From: Channa striata
Taxonomy: Eukaryota > Chordata > Actinopteri > Anabantiformes > Channidae
Direction: 5' to 3'
NCBI GenBank assembly: GCA_033026295.1
Contig: CM065183.1
Coordinates: forward strand, 21,429,202-21,493,201
Length of the DNA: 64,000 nucleotides
In this document: positions 50,979 through 60,263 of the stretch, in pieces
How positions within the stretch are numbered: position 1 is the first letter of the stretch
How the letters are laid out: each line of letters starts with the position of its first letter
Notes under the pieces: generated by a model
The model's input: the letters and a program-made list of their open reading frames with translations, nothing else
What the model was told of the DNA's origin: nothing
The model's database searches: none
Translations under genes and position numbers: made by a program

Positions 50979-51345
50979 TTCTGCGCGGCTCGAGTCCCCG
51001 TGACACGGGCGACGCTCGCGGACTCCGCTAACGTCACTTCAGCCCAAACGCTGGATGCTAACTCCCCGGGCTAGCGTTAGCGAGCTAAGCCCCGCATCGC
51101 AGCAGCCCAAAGCGGAACCACGAACCGCTCCTCCAGCGGGAACCCGGTGGGTCCGTGGAACAGGCGGGTTTTCAGTGACACACCAGCGGGAAACGCGAAC
51201 TGCGCGGTTCTTGTTCGACACGGTCCGGATGAGCCCGGCGTCCCGCTACGTGAGCAGCCTCCGCTTACTGACAGCTACGCGCAGCCGCCCCGGGAGCGCG
51301 CAGCCGCCCCGGGAGCGCGCCTCCGCTGGTGCCTTCAGGTGCCGT
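50979..51345 (-). promoter_or_regulatory. sgpp1: sgpp1 promoter and 5' UTR, CpG island
   Basis: Strongly CpG-rich DNA upstream of the sgpp1 start. It contains GCTAACGTCAC near 51027 (CRE-like half site) and a GTTAGC cluster at 51071-51089. An SP-type GC-rich tandem repeat follows further upstream. No TATA box is evident. The island extends into exon 1. Confidence 0.6.
51282..51319. repeat. Perfect tandem duplication of a GC-rich 19-mer in the sgpp1 promoter
   Basis: CAGCCGCCCCGGGAGCGCG occurs at 51282-51300 and again, unchanged, at 51301-51319. Confidence 0.9.
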
Positions 51346-51392
51346 CGGACAATCAACCGCACCACGATGCACTTAGTCAAATTCAGCTTGTA

Positions 51393-51400
<8 letters not shown>

Positions 51401-51453
<53 letters not shown>
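51401..51453. repeat. (GT)26 microsatellite beside the sgpp1 CpG island
   Basis: 53 bases of uninterrupted GT, the longest dinucleotide run in the window, just upstream of the sgpp1 promoter. Confidence 0.95.
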
Positions 51454-51454
<1 letters not shown>

Positions 51455-51665
51455 ACGTAATATAGAACGTCTTATTATAAATTAATCATGGGTTACTTGC
51501 AGAGACGTTAGTTTTCGCTTTGAATTATTTTAATTTAGGATTAAAAAGTTTGAATTTTAGAGCAACATGTGAAAGCAACAGAAGGTTTCGACGTGCACGT
51601 AAGGACGCAGCGTGAGCGCGCTCAGTCTGCGCTCAGTGGGGCAGTTCACGCATCTTCAACTTTAT

Positions 51666-51666
<1 letters not shown>

Positions 51667-51697
<31 letters not shown>

Positions 51698-51699
51698 TA
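51667..51699. repeat. (GACA)n tetranucleotide microsatellite
   Basis: About eight AGAC units. Confidence 0.9.
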
Positions 51700-52368
51700 C
51701 ATGCTGCACTGCTACAGCAAAATGCTAGAGGAATGCATAAACAACATAGTGCGACTTTGCATACTTTATTGGCTATTTGATCACCTGAAAAAATGTTTTA
51801 TGACAATTTTTCAAAATAGTTAGTCTTAAGTCTGGAACAGGCTATGCATTTTCATCAAAATATAAATTCTTGTTCCAAAATATCAACTTGCAATTGTTGC
51901 CTTAAGTTTTTTGTATTTCGGTTGTAGTGATCAAGATTTTTCCAAACCCTTGGACAGAGACTGTACACTCAAAACACAAAAGCACTGAAAAAGGATGAAT
52001 CATTTTCAGACATATGATTAGCTTTAAAAAGCCACAGTTATTCAGCAAAGCGTTTTGAATTATCTTATATCGTTGTGCTTTTTTCAAATGTTGTCTTTTC
52101 GCTTTTGTTGTAGTGTGTTCTGAAATGCCAGTGTTTTATTGTGAGGTTCGGTCTGTTGGGTTTTGTATTAGGAAAGGACATTTTAGGAAAATGTGTATCA
52201 ATATATGAATTTAAACACACTTGCTCTCTGTGATATTTAGCTTTAAAAAAAAAAAAAACAACTCATTCATAAAAAACTGGTAGCAGAAAAAACATTGTCA
52301 GTTTATAAAGTGGCATTTTCTTTCTTTTGTCAACACAAACACAAAATAATTATTGTTTTCAACAACAC
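51700..52368. other. Intergenic space between sgpp1 promoter and sertad4-like 3' end
   Basis: AT-rich DNA. I see no gene or recognisable element apart from a short poly-A near 52246. Confidence 0.5.
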
Positions 52369-52374
52369 TTTATT
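52369..52374 (-). terminator. Candidate polyadenylation signal of the sertad4-like gene
   Basis: On the minus strand TTCAAATAAAGTGTTGTTG combines AATAAA with an immediate GU-rich stretch. It lies 1.5 kb beyond the stop codon. Confidence 0.4.
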
Positions 52375-53888
52375 TGAACACCCCCATTTAGCCATTATAA
52401 GTCATTTTATGAAGCATTCTCAAGTAGTTGTGTGCAAATAGAAGGAATGTGTGTTTATTAATGTGCAGTTTTTGTCAACATTTATAACAATATAGTAAGT
52501 AAAATGATAGAAAAGTGCCTAAAACTTCACTGCAAGTGCCACAAATGTTTTATCACGGCAGAAGTACTTAGTATATGCTTTAAAATAGACATGAAGTTCA
52601 AAAGTACTTCCTTAGGAAAGGGATTTCTCTGGTTACCTGCCTCACTGGGAAACTGACATGAATGTACGAGTCGGCAGCTTTGCATCACATGTTTCTGCAG
52701 AGATGTTCACGTCCAACTCTGTGAAGGCTCAACATTGCCCAATATAAACAGCCAAACTTTCTGCACAGGTATTTATCCATAACAGTACTTAACTGTTTAT
52801 TAGGCGAAAAGTAAGTGAAACTGTCAAACAAACGTTTTCCATTTGAGGAAGTATTTTTAGTACTGGTTTTATCATTTATAACTGTATTATTACATTACTT
52901 GAATGCTCATATTCTTCTTATAAACGCTAAATGGTGGATCTTTGAATAAAGTGGTTACGTTTTCTCTTACTGTGAGATTTGAACACATCAGCCACAAAGA
53001 TGCGGCTTCTCTGACAGTCCGTTTGCCAGCAGAGGGCGGCCAAATGATGCCAAATGAGAACAGCTAGGAGGACGTCGACTGCACACAGGACGGATCATGT
53101 GAAAGGAGACAGTCCTCCCACGGCCACCTCGAGGAACACGACAGGGAAAGAGTACGCACGGGAACTTTAGAAATCACACAAACATGACAGAAGCATTTCA
53201 GCACATAATGTGTGAGCAAACCAAGGTGCATCGAAAGGAGCCTGCAGTCTGTACATCCCTGAATGTGCTCACGCTTCACATGAGCCACAATAGCTATAAA
53301 AATAAAAAAGACACAGCAACAGCAACACCTAAAGGAAATGCTGCCTGCTCAGAGGCGCTCACATTTGCACAAGTAGCAACTGGCAGTTTGACATCAAAAT
53401 CCGAGACCCTGTTGATCCTGAGGCAGAAGAAGAATCAGGGTTTCTCACCTCTTTCAACCGGCCCGTGACGAGAGGAGGCTTCCCCCCCACACACAGGTCT
53501 TCTGTGGTAAACTGTATGGAAACAGCAGCAGCTTCCCCTCCGGATGGTGTAGCACCAGTGGAGCTCTGCAGACTCGGCCACTGTTGTCCAGAGGCCAGAT
53601 GTATAAAGACAGAAAACAAGCACGCACCATTCCCCGCACACTGGTTTCCAGAGGCCGCGTGAAGGAAGTGAATGGAATTCAAATGAGACACACTCTGATA
53701 TTGCACCTGTTTGTTTAGCTGGTTTGTCTTCTTAAGTTTCTGGGTAAATTAGGATCAAATGTACGTTTTAAGGCCTAATTTGAAATCAGTGAGTGATTGT
53801 CTTCCAATGTTACGCTTAAATGTGAAGTGACCACTTTCTCTGTTTGTCTGTTGTGAATGCATGTTTCTGTCTCTGTAGTCAGGAATTT
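52375..53888 (-). other. Probable 3' UTR of the sertad4-like gene
   Basis: About 1.5 kb between the stop codon and the best downstream AATAAA. No other gene is recognised. Short open frames on both strands here have no domains. Confidence 0.4.
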
Positions 53889-54320
53889 TTATGCATCTGG
53901 CCCCAGGTTGTACAGAAGGACCTGGCGATTCGGAGTGAGTCCCGGACAGGTGCCCAGGCTGTACAGGCATCCGGCCGAGGGGTAACAGGGCACCAGCCGA
54001 TAACGCTGCAGCTCCTCCAGGCCAAAGGGCGGAGAGCAGCAGTCTGTAACGAGCAACTTCACTCTCTTCTTGTCCGGGTACATCAGCCTCCGCTGCCCGT
54101 TCTCTCCAATAACCCCCCCCTCATCCTCGTCTTCGTCTTCTTCCCCTTCCTCTTCTTCCTCTTCCTCAGCCTCCAGCTCCTCCTCCTCATGGTGGATCTT
54201 CCTCAGCAGGTTGTTGATGAGGACGGAGCGCCGCAGATAGGCCTCGGGGTCTTCCAGGAACCTCAGCTTCTCCAGGGACAGCTTCAGGATGCAGCTCCGG
54301 TCCTCCTGCAGTATCAGGTG
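53889..54320 (-). CDS. SERTAD4-like protein, last coding exon (SERTA domain)
   Basis: This exon encodes 143 residues and a TAA stop after the acceptor TTTGTCACCTGTAG. It contains a clear SERTA domain: ILKLSLEKLRFLEDPEAYLR, then RSVLINNLLRKIHHE, which matches SERTAD4 (SLEKLKF, DPEVYLRRSVLINNL) better than other SERTAD proteins. SERTA proteins bind transcription or cell-cycle partners and act in the nucleus. An acidic block of roughly 20 Glu/Asp residues follows directly, then a basic PDKKRVK segment. The C-terminus (about 55 residues, ending NLGPDA) I do not recognise. Human SERTAD4 continues much longer after SERTA, so this version is shortened and diverged. Its place directly after syt16 mirrors SERTAD4 after SYT14. 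Confidence 0.88.
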   Translation of the reverse strand, partial: HLILQEDRSCILKLSLEKLRFLEDPEAYLRRSVLINNLLRKIHHEEEELEAEEEEEEEGEEDEDEDEGGVIGENGQRRLMYPDKKRVKLLVTDCCSPPFGLEELQRYRLVPCYPSAGCLYSLGTCPGLTPNRQVLLYNLGPDA

Positions 54321-55517
54321 CTACAGGTGACAAAGGCCCTGGGTTAGTATGACAGAGTCGGACCCATGAATTTAGTAAAATACTGAGGCTGCATTCAAAA
54401 TTGTACTTGTTCATTAACAGTAGTGTGTTCATTTCTTTATATCACTGTGCATTTAAAATACACTGCCTTTACTTTATGTACTTTGGTCAGATTACAGTAC
54501 TTATTCAATACGATTGTCAAACATATATGTATGTTTGGAGTTTTGCCTGCATGTGAAAACCATCTAAGAGTCAACATTTCACGGGCAAACTGCTCCGTGT
54601 GGCTGTATGACAGCATGACCCTGTAAAAAAGCACAGCTGATAAAGGAAGTGGAGGGAAAAGTCCCACATGAGAAATGCAGCGTATTAAGGCATAAAGTAG
54701 GTCAAACGTACAGTAAACGTACGTAAAGTACAGCATTTGGATAAATGGTCAGTTGTTGCCTAGGAAAATGCCAGTTATTCAGTTCTCATCACCACAGATA
54801 CGGGTGGTTCAACAGCTGCTTATAATTTCCTGGACCACCACTGTCATTGATGCAGTGACACAGAGAGAGTTGCATGTTTGCACAGGTTTAGGTTCAGGGT
54901 TTGGGTTAAAACAACTTGTCAACATTGGTTTGAAGCGAGAAAGGACCACCTGTGTCCTGAAGCACATCCACCTCCTGCCCATGGACGTTTGTTTCCTTCA
55001 TCACTGGACTTTTAGAACAAATACTTATTAGTCGGCACCTAAGCTTTTATCGGGAGGACATGCACGTTCACTGAAAATTTTGGTATCTGTAACCATAAAT
55101 TCAAATCTGTGAGCAGGTTTTTCCTCTGAAGTGAAGTCTGTCATGAACAAAAGGGTGTCATCTGCATAGAAGCGGTGAAGGCGCGCTGAGTTCTGGACTT
55201 ACCCATTATAAAGGACGGTAAATAAACAGTTAAATCCATGGAAATGGGAAAGGATTGGATTAATGCTCCGATTTAGGAGCCAGTGAAATTACAAAATGTG
55301 AAGAAATGAGTCACAGAGGTAGGCGGCAAGTACAGCAGCATACAAAGTAAAGAGGGGGAGTGGCAAAAAAAGGAAGCCTGCAAACATTTGGAAACTTCTA
55401 AGCAAAGCAAAGACCAATAAATACAGCTGATGAGTTCCAAATGTCCGAGAAAGAGCAAATGACACGGCTCTGAAGCCTGGTGCTGGGGGTCAATGGGGGA
55501 AAAGAAGAGGCTCGTAC
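54321..55517 (-). other. sertad4-like intron 3
   Basis: About 1.2 kb with GT and AG ends, phase 0. No additional exon or element is recognised. Confidence 0.6.
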
Positions 55518-55614
55518 TTTTTGAAAATATCCATGTAGGCCTCCGTGTAAATCCTCCTCCTCCGCATATTTCCTCTTGAAGTAGGCAACTTTCGACGTTG
55601 TTGAATGGTTTGGT
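55518..55614 (-). CDS. SERTAD4-like protein, internal exon
   Basis: The frame reads TTSKVAYFKRKYAEEEDLHG and continues to YFQK before the donor GTACGA. Human SERTAD4 has TTSKITYFKRKYVEEEDFH at the same distance before its SERTA domain, so the identification is firm. Phase 0 at the 3' end joins cleanly to the SERTA exon. The 5' boundary is chosen after CTGAGAGAG, because an in-frame stop lies just before it and this acceptor gives the phase required by the preceding exon. Two nearby AGs are alternatives. This exon was too short to stand out as an open frame. Confidence 0.8.
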
Positions 55615-55898
55615 CTCTCTCAGAGGGAAGGACCTGCTGGAGGCAAGAAAACACACATCGCACTGTCACGTTTTCTACAATCTTTTGCTGATCATTTCTC
55701 TGCACGTGTCGTTTTTGGGTGGAAGCTACTACACTAATAATCAGCGCGCTCAGTGTTTCTGCTGTTATTTCTGTGGATATCGCTGTGTGACGCACACACA
55801 GCCTTGTTCTTCAGGGTAGATTTGCTGCCATGTACGTTTCCTGTTTCAGAAACTATGTTGCAACACCCGTGAAGTCACTGTGGGGCGGCTGTGATTAC
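55615..55898 (-). other. sertad4-like intron 2
   Basis: About 280 bases between two predicted exons; nothing else seen. Confidence 0.4.
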
Positions 55899-55993
55899 CT
55901 GCTGCTGATGGTCCACAGCCAGCACTCAGCTCTGCCCGAGGTTGAAATCAGTGCGACTGAGCTGATCGGAGCCTCCACATTCCCATCAGATCT
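55899..55993 (-). CDS. Predicted SERTAD4-like exon 2 (tentative)
   Basis: A very strong acceptor (CTTCCTCCTCCTCCTCCTCC tract ending TGCAG) and a donor (CAGCAG then GTAATC) bound 95 bases. The frame that joins the next exon encodes RSDGNVEAPISSVALISTSG and so on to TISS, with no stop. The peptide has no clear match to the SERTAD4 N-terminus. The exon might be untranslated, since another frame has a short ATG-stop pair. Confidence 0.4.
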
Positions 55994-57159
55994 CTGCAGG
56001 AGGAGGAGGAGGAGGAGGAAGAGTCAGTCATAAAACAGCAGAAACAACAACGCTGCTGAGAGATGACGGGACTGTGACGATCTTTGGTGGAATTAACAAA
56101 AATCAAGTTTCTACAATCGCACCATTTGAAATTCAAAGTCAAACAGCCTGATAAAAAAATGCTGCTTGAATTGAGTCAAAGTTGGACATTTATTTAACGT
56201 TTATGTGACTGTTTTGTGTATAAAAAGTTTAATTATTTTAATACACGAGCATTTGATTTCATATGTTTTAACATAAAATCAGCTTATTCTCCTACTTTGA
56301 TCGATTATTATGTTGGTGGCTGACAGCTTTGCTAAAAAATAAAACAGAATTTTGTGTCCTCAGAAACGTTTTAATATTCACATTGAGCAAAAGCCAAGAA
56401 GAGGGTGTGTTATTGAATGTGTGTGTGTTGCTTTTCTTAAAATGCCATGAATCCATCATAAACACAGAGTGGGAAGATTTTCACGCCGACTCCCCTGAAG
56501 CTGCTGCAGTGACTCACTCTGTTTTTAACATCCAACTGCAGCTCGGCTGTTTCATCAGAACCGACGAGTGTGAGAGTACAGAGAGAGAGAGAGGCTGCGT
56601 GGGAAGTGTGTGTGTGTGTGTGTGTGTGTGCAACACTTGCCATATCTTCTTTTGCATCATTAAAGCAGGAGCACAGTGTGTGCACAGCAGGTCATGACTT
56701 TTCAATTTCCCCTCTTCAGGTGCACTGAGGTGAAATGTGCAGAATGGGGGTTTGAAGTGGTGACTAAACCCGAGGAATCTCCACCATTTGCTTTTTACAA
56801 GCTTTTTTACGTGAAGCCGAGTTCTGAAAACCACTTTTCTTCAGCTCATTTTCTGACCATTTCAACACATGCACAACATCTACAAGGTCTGTGTTTGTCT
56901 ATCAAGGTCTGGACACTTGTAGCTTCTTTCTCCTGTTGTTTGGCTTCTCATGGAATAAATCATGTGCAAACATGCCAAACGGAAACACGAGTGTGAGATG
57001 ATTTAATGTTGCCCAAGTGTTAAAGTCACTGGGCAAAATGCGTGTGTGTGTCGCAGCAGCCCCACTTCACCCTCCACCATCACAGCTTCAGTCCCATCTG
57101 CGCCTCCATCCCGAAGGTCCACTTGAAAAGGTCCCGGTGCCCCTGTCACAGCCCCTCAC
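55994..57159 (-). other. sertad4-like intron 1
   Basis: About 1.2 kb. It begins with a strong donor (ACAG then GTGAGG) and ends at a GGA/TCC-repeat pyrimidine tract (55998-56021). It holds a (GT)n microsatellite at 56606-56630 and no gene. Confidence 0.4.
56606..56630. repeat. (GT)n microsatellite
   Basis: About 12 GT units, preceded by a GA-rich run at 56578-56592. Confidence 0.9.
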
Positions 57160-57453
57160 CTGTGGTGATTCTGTCCAGCAGCAGCAGCAGCAGATCCGTA
57201 AATCCCCGCTCAGCGATGATCCACACACCGACGGAGCGGCGCTGCAGCTCGGCCCGAGGCGCGTCTCTCCCGCACGGACACACACACACACACACACACA
57301 CGCGCTCCGGCTCTGGCTCCGGCTCTGGCTCCGGCTCCGGCTCCGGCTCCCGGGGTGACACTGTCGCTGCTCCACAGCCTCCCTCAAATATCTCGTTCGC
57401 AGCAACAAGAGGCAAACCCGCTCCGCTGCTCCCGCGCCCTGATTGGTCCGCAC
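57160..57453 (-). CDS. Predicted SERTAD4-like exon 1 with repeat-encoded N-terminus (tentative)
   Basis: From an ATG at 57453 the frame stays open for 98 codons to a strong splice donor (CACAG then GTGAGG) in phase 0, as exon 2 requires. Translation would run through two microsatellites, giving Ser-Arg/Gln repeats and a Cys-Val run. This is unusual and makes the start doubtful, and it does not resemble the human SERTAD4 N-terminus. The full model would be about 305 aa versus 356 in human. The region may instead be 5' UTR with translation beginning elsewhere. Confidence 0.3.
57278..57350. repeat. (CA)n followed by (GGCTCY)n hexamer repeat
   Basis: About 12 CA units (57278-57301) are followed by roughly seven GGCTCC/GGCTCT hexamers (57305-57350), inside the predicted first exon of the sertad4-like gene. 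Confidence 0.9.
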
Positions 57454-57560
57454 GGAGGCAGATGTTTCCTGTTGCTAGGAGACTGCGTAAGCGCGGTGGT
57501 GACGCCGCAGCATCTGTCCTGATTATGGCCGCGCACGACGCTGCGTGTTTCCTGCGGGTT
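57440..57560 (-). promoter_or_regulatory. Candidate sertad4-like promoter (CpG island, CCAAT, RFX-like site)
   Basis: CpG-rich DNA with ATTGG at 57442-57446 (CCAAT on the minus strand) and GTTGCTAGGAGAC at 57471-57483, close to an RFX X-box. It lies directly upstream of the predicted first exon. Confidence 0.4.
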
Positions 57561-57908
57561 CACCAGTTGTAGGAGGTTCGTCTGTTTTCTTCTTTAAAGT
57601 CCTTGACAGGTTTCATGTTTCCCATCTCTTTCTAGTTCTGACACTGTAGTCAGTTCTCATCTTCCTTAAGTTTTCAGTTTCTTTTGGAGCTGGTCGACAA
57701 TAAATGCCAATTTTCAACCACATTAACAAATGAATCTTTTTTTAAACTCGAGTTAATTAACTCAATCCAAGAATTTAATTGGCTTAAAAAGATACTGCCA
57801 AATAAAACTGCACTCACTGAGAGCTGCACCAACAGAGAGGAGACTTCCTGAAAGTTTCAACTCAAAAACGAAGAACCCAGTAAACTACAACTGATGACAG
57901 AGCGGCTG

Positions 57909-57975
57909 TATCTTGTACCTGATGAAGTGGTAAATTTTACTGAAATACGAAACAAAAACAGTCGGAGTCGTCATT
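57909..57975 (+). mobile_element. Retroelement-like segment with hammerhead-type core
   Basis: CTGATGA at 57919-57925 is followed by AGTGG...TTACT (a possible five-pair stem including G-U pairs), then GAAA, and CGAAAC at 57948-57953. The CTGATGAAG...CGAAAC phrase is common at ends of vertebrate Penelope/DIRS-type elements. Flanking stems I and III are not convincing. Confidence 0.3.
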
Positions 57976-59824
57976 AAAAAGCTAGAGCCTTGCTGTTAGT
58001 TGGATTTATTAGAAGGATAAATTCCTAAGTAAGTGGCATATGGTTGATTATTATTGTGATTTGTTAAAATTACTAATAAATAAATAGCTCTGTTAGAAAT
58101 GACATATTAACACAGAAGTATAAGACCATAAACCTAGAATTTCAAAGCATACAGCTTAATGAAACGTGGATTTAATATTCAGCTGTTCCTAATAATCAGC
58201 AGCATGCAGGAAACACACTGCGAATCCCTGTTTGCTGCCTAAATCTAAAGCCAACAGCAAAACCACGAGCTACTGTCCCTGATCTTTAATAAAGTCATCG
58301 TGAGATAAATGAAATAGGAAACCGCTTCCCCCAATCACCGGCGAAGAACTGTTTGATGTGAACTGTGGTGAGAAAGGAAAGGAGAGGAAACAACACAGAT
58401 GGCAGACAGACATTCCCACAGCAGGGATGTTCTGGGTTTTATTGCCAACGACAAAAACTGGGTACAAAAAGTGGTCTGTGGGTGCCGTGGGGGGCTCAGC
58501 GTCGCAGCCCGGACCAGGGCTGCAGGTCTGGAGCATCTACAGTGGTTACACAGACATAATCTAGTTGATTCTCTCTCTTCTTTAAAGCAGGATCCCGTTG
58601 CTCTCGAAACCGCAGCCCTGGTCCAGGCCTGGATTCACGGAAGCGTGAACCCCCCCCTCCCCCCCGTGCATGCAGTCCTACAGCAGCATTCACAGGAAAC
58701 AACGAGAAGGCTTCATGCAAAGTAGGAATCATCTCTTTGTCGTGGTGGATATGTTTCATCTCGAAATCTTACAGGCACTTCATCCGAGTCAAACAACAGT
58801 TTCACGATCTGCAGCACAACCTGATTGTCTCGCATCCGTAATCCGGCCTCGCAAACACAGCATGCAGATGTGGAGCCACTATAGAAATCCTGTGAAATAT
58901 TGAATAACAAGGAACGCTTACCATGTTAAAAAACTATAGAATACATATTATAGATCCTGTACAACAACTGGACATGCATAAAATATAGAAGTGTGTGCAG
59001 TAAATACACGTCATGTCACTATTCACACTTGACACCTGCACAACAGAAGCAAATTCATCTCTGGTTAAATCTTCCCTGAATCGGAATCATAGAGGAGCAA
59101 ATCACCAAGTGAGAACGTTGTAGTGGATCCTTTGCTTGGACCATCTCTGAGCAGCACTTGTAGTTCACCTGTGACCGTATCTGCTTCTTTATACTTTGGA
59201 ATGTCTGATGACCCTCAACCCCCCCATCACGCAGGCACGGAGATTCAGGTTTTGGACTTGCAGCTGTGGATAATGTTCACGTGTGCATTTGTACAGGTAG
59301 TTTCTTTAATAATCTTGTATTTTACGGAGAGATTCTCGAAACTGTGTCTTCACAGCACAAACTTATCATAATTCTCTGGCGTAGACGTTTTATAAACTCA
59401 TATTTTGTGGCCACGTTTTGTTCAAATATGCAAAAACTTTTTAAAGATCCAAACACATGAGGCTACATTTGGAAAGTGAGAGACTCCCTCAAAGCAACGT
59501 GTTGATTCACAGAGTTTAAATGGGGACAGTCCTCACACGATAAATAAAAGCACCGAATTTTTGGGCCCAAACGACTGAAAGCTCAACCCGTGAAAACGTC
59601 CTGGGGCACCTGTCTGCCAACAACATGGGAACATCGAACTCCAGCAGGAAGTTGTTTGATGATGTAACACGTTAAGGTGGATCTTCCGCCAACATGAACA
59701 ACTTTCTGTCAATCTGAAAGCAAAGTCCACCATCGTTGTCTTCAAGACCCACAATCACAGAAGGCTCCAGCTGACTGATATTAAAGTTATTCAATATTGA
59801 AAAAGAAAACCTTTGCTCACAGGA

Positions 59825-59847
59825 GTGTGTGTGTGTGTGTGTGTGTT
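59825..59847. repeat. (GT)n microsatellite
   Basis: About 11 GT units. Confidence 0.9.
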
Positions 59848-60239
59848 TGACTAAATTGACCCTGTAATGACTTCACCTGATTCCTTACGCTTTGCTTTGC
59901 CACACTAATTAATATCCTTTGTAGCCAAGAAACATTTCTGAGTAATTTCTCGCTTCCATTCAGTGTGAGTCTTAAGACAATTTTTTTTCACCTGCCCGAG
60001 AAAAAGGACTACTTGGATAAACACGTGTGCCCGCGGCGTGTGAACCCCCGAGGGTTTCGAAGCTGCGGCGTCTGCACACACAAACAGATATAATCCCCCC
60101 CCAGGATGAACCGCTGCCTTATGATTCAATGATGCTCAGACGGGAAGAGGATGAGCATTAGCAGCAGCATTACTGTCATCACACTGTACAATTCCACAGC
60201 AGTAACTACCAATTACCACAGAGAGAGTGTGTGTGGGAC

Positions 60240-60263
60240 ACACACACACACACACACACACAC
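60240..60263. repeat. (CA)n microsatellite preceded by a short TG run
   Basis: About 12 CA units. GTGTGTGTGGG immediately to the left could pair with it. Confidence 0.9.

Noticed and set aside
50154..51074. Several long open frames on the plus strand and other frames over sgpp1 exon 1
   Set aside because: They are antisense or out-of-frame shadows of a GC-rich coding exon and CpG island, where stops are rare.
55425..55460. CTGATGAG ... GAGAAAG resembling a hammerhead core
   Set aside because: The GAAA box is displaced (GAGAAAG), no stem II of adequate length forms, and no flanking stems are present.
57042..57572. 176-codon plus-strand frame with Ser-Gly repeats
   Set aside because: Translation of CA and GGCTCY repeats on the strand opposite the sertad4-like exon; no start context or homology.
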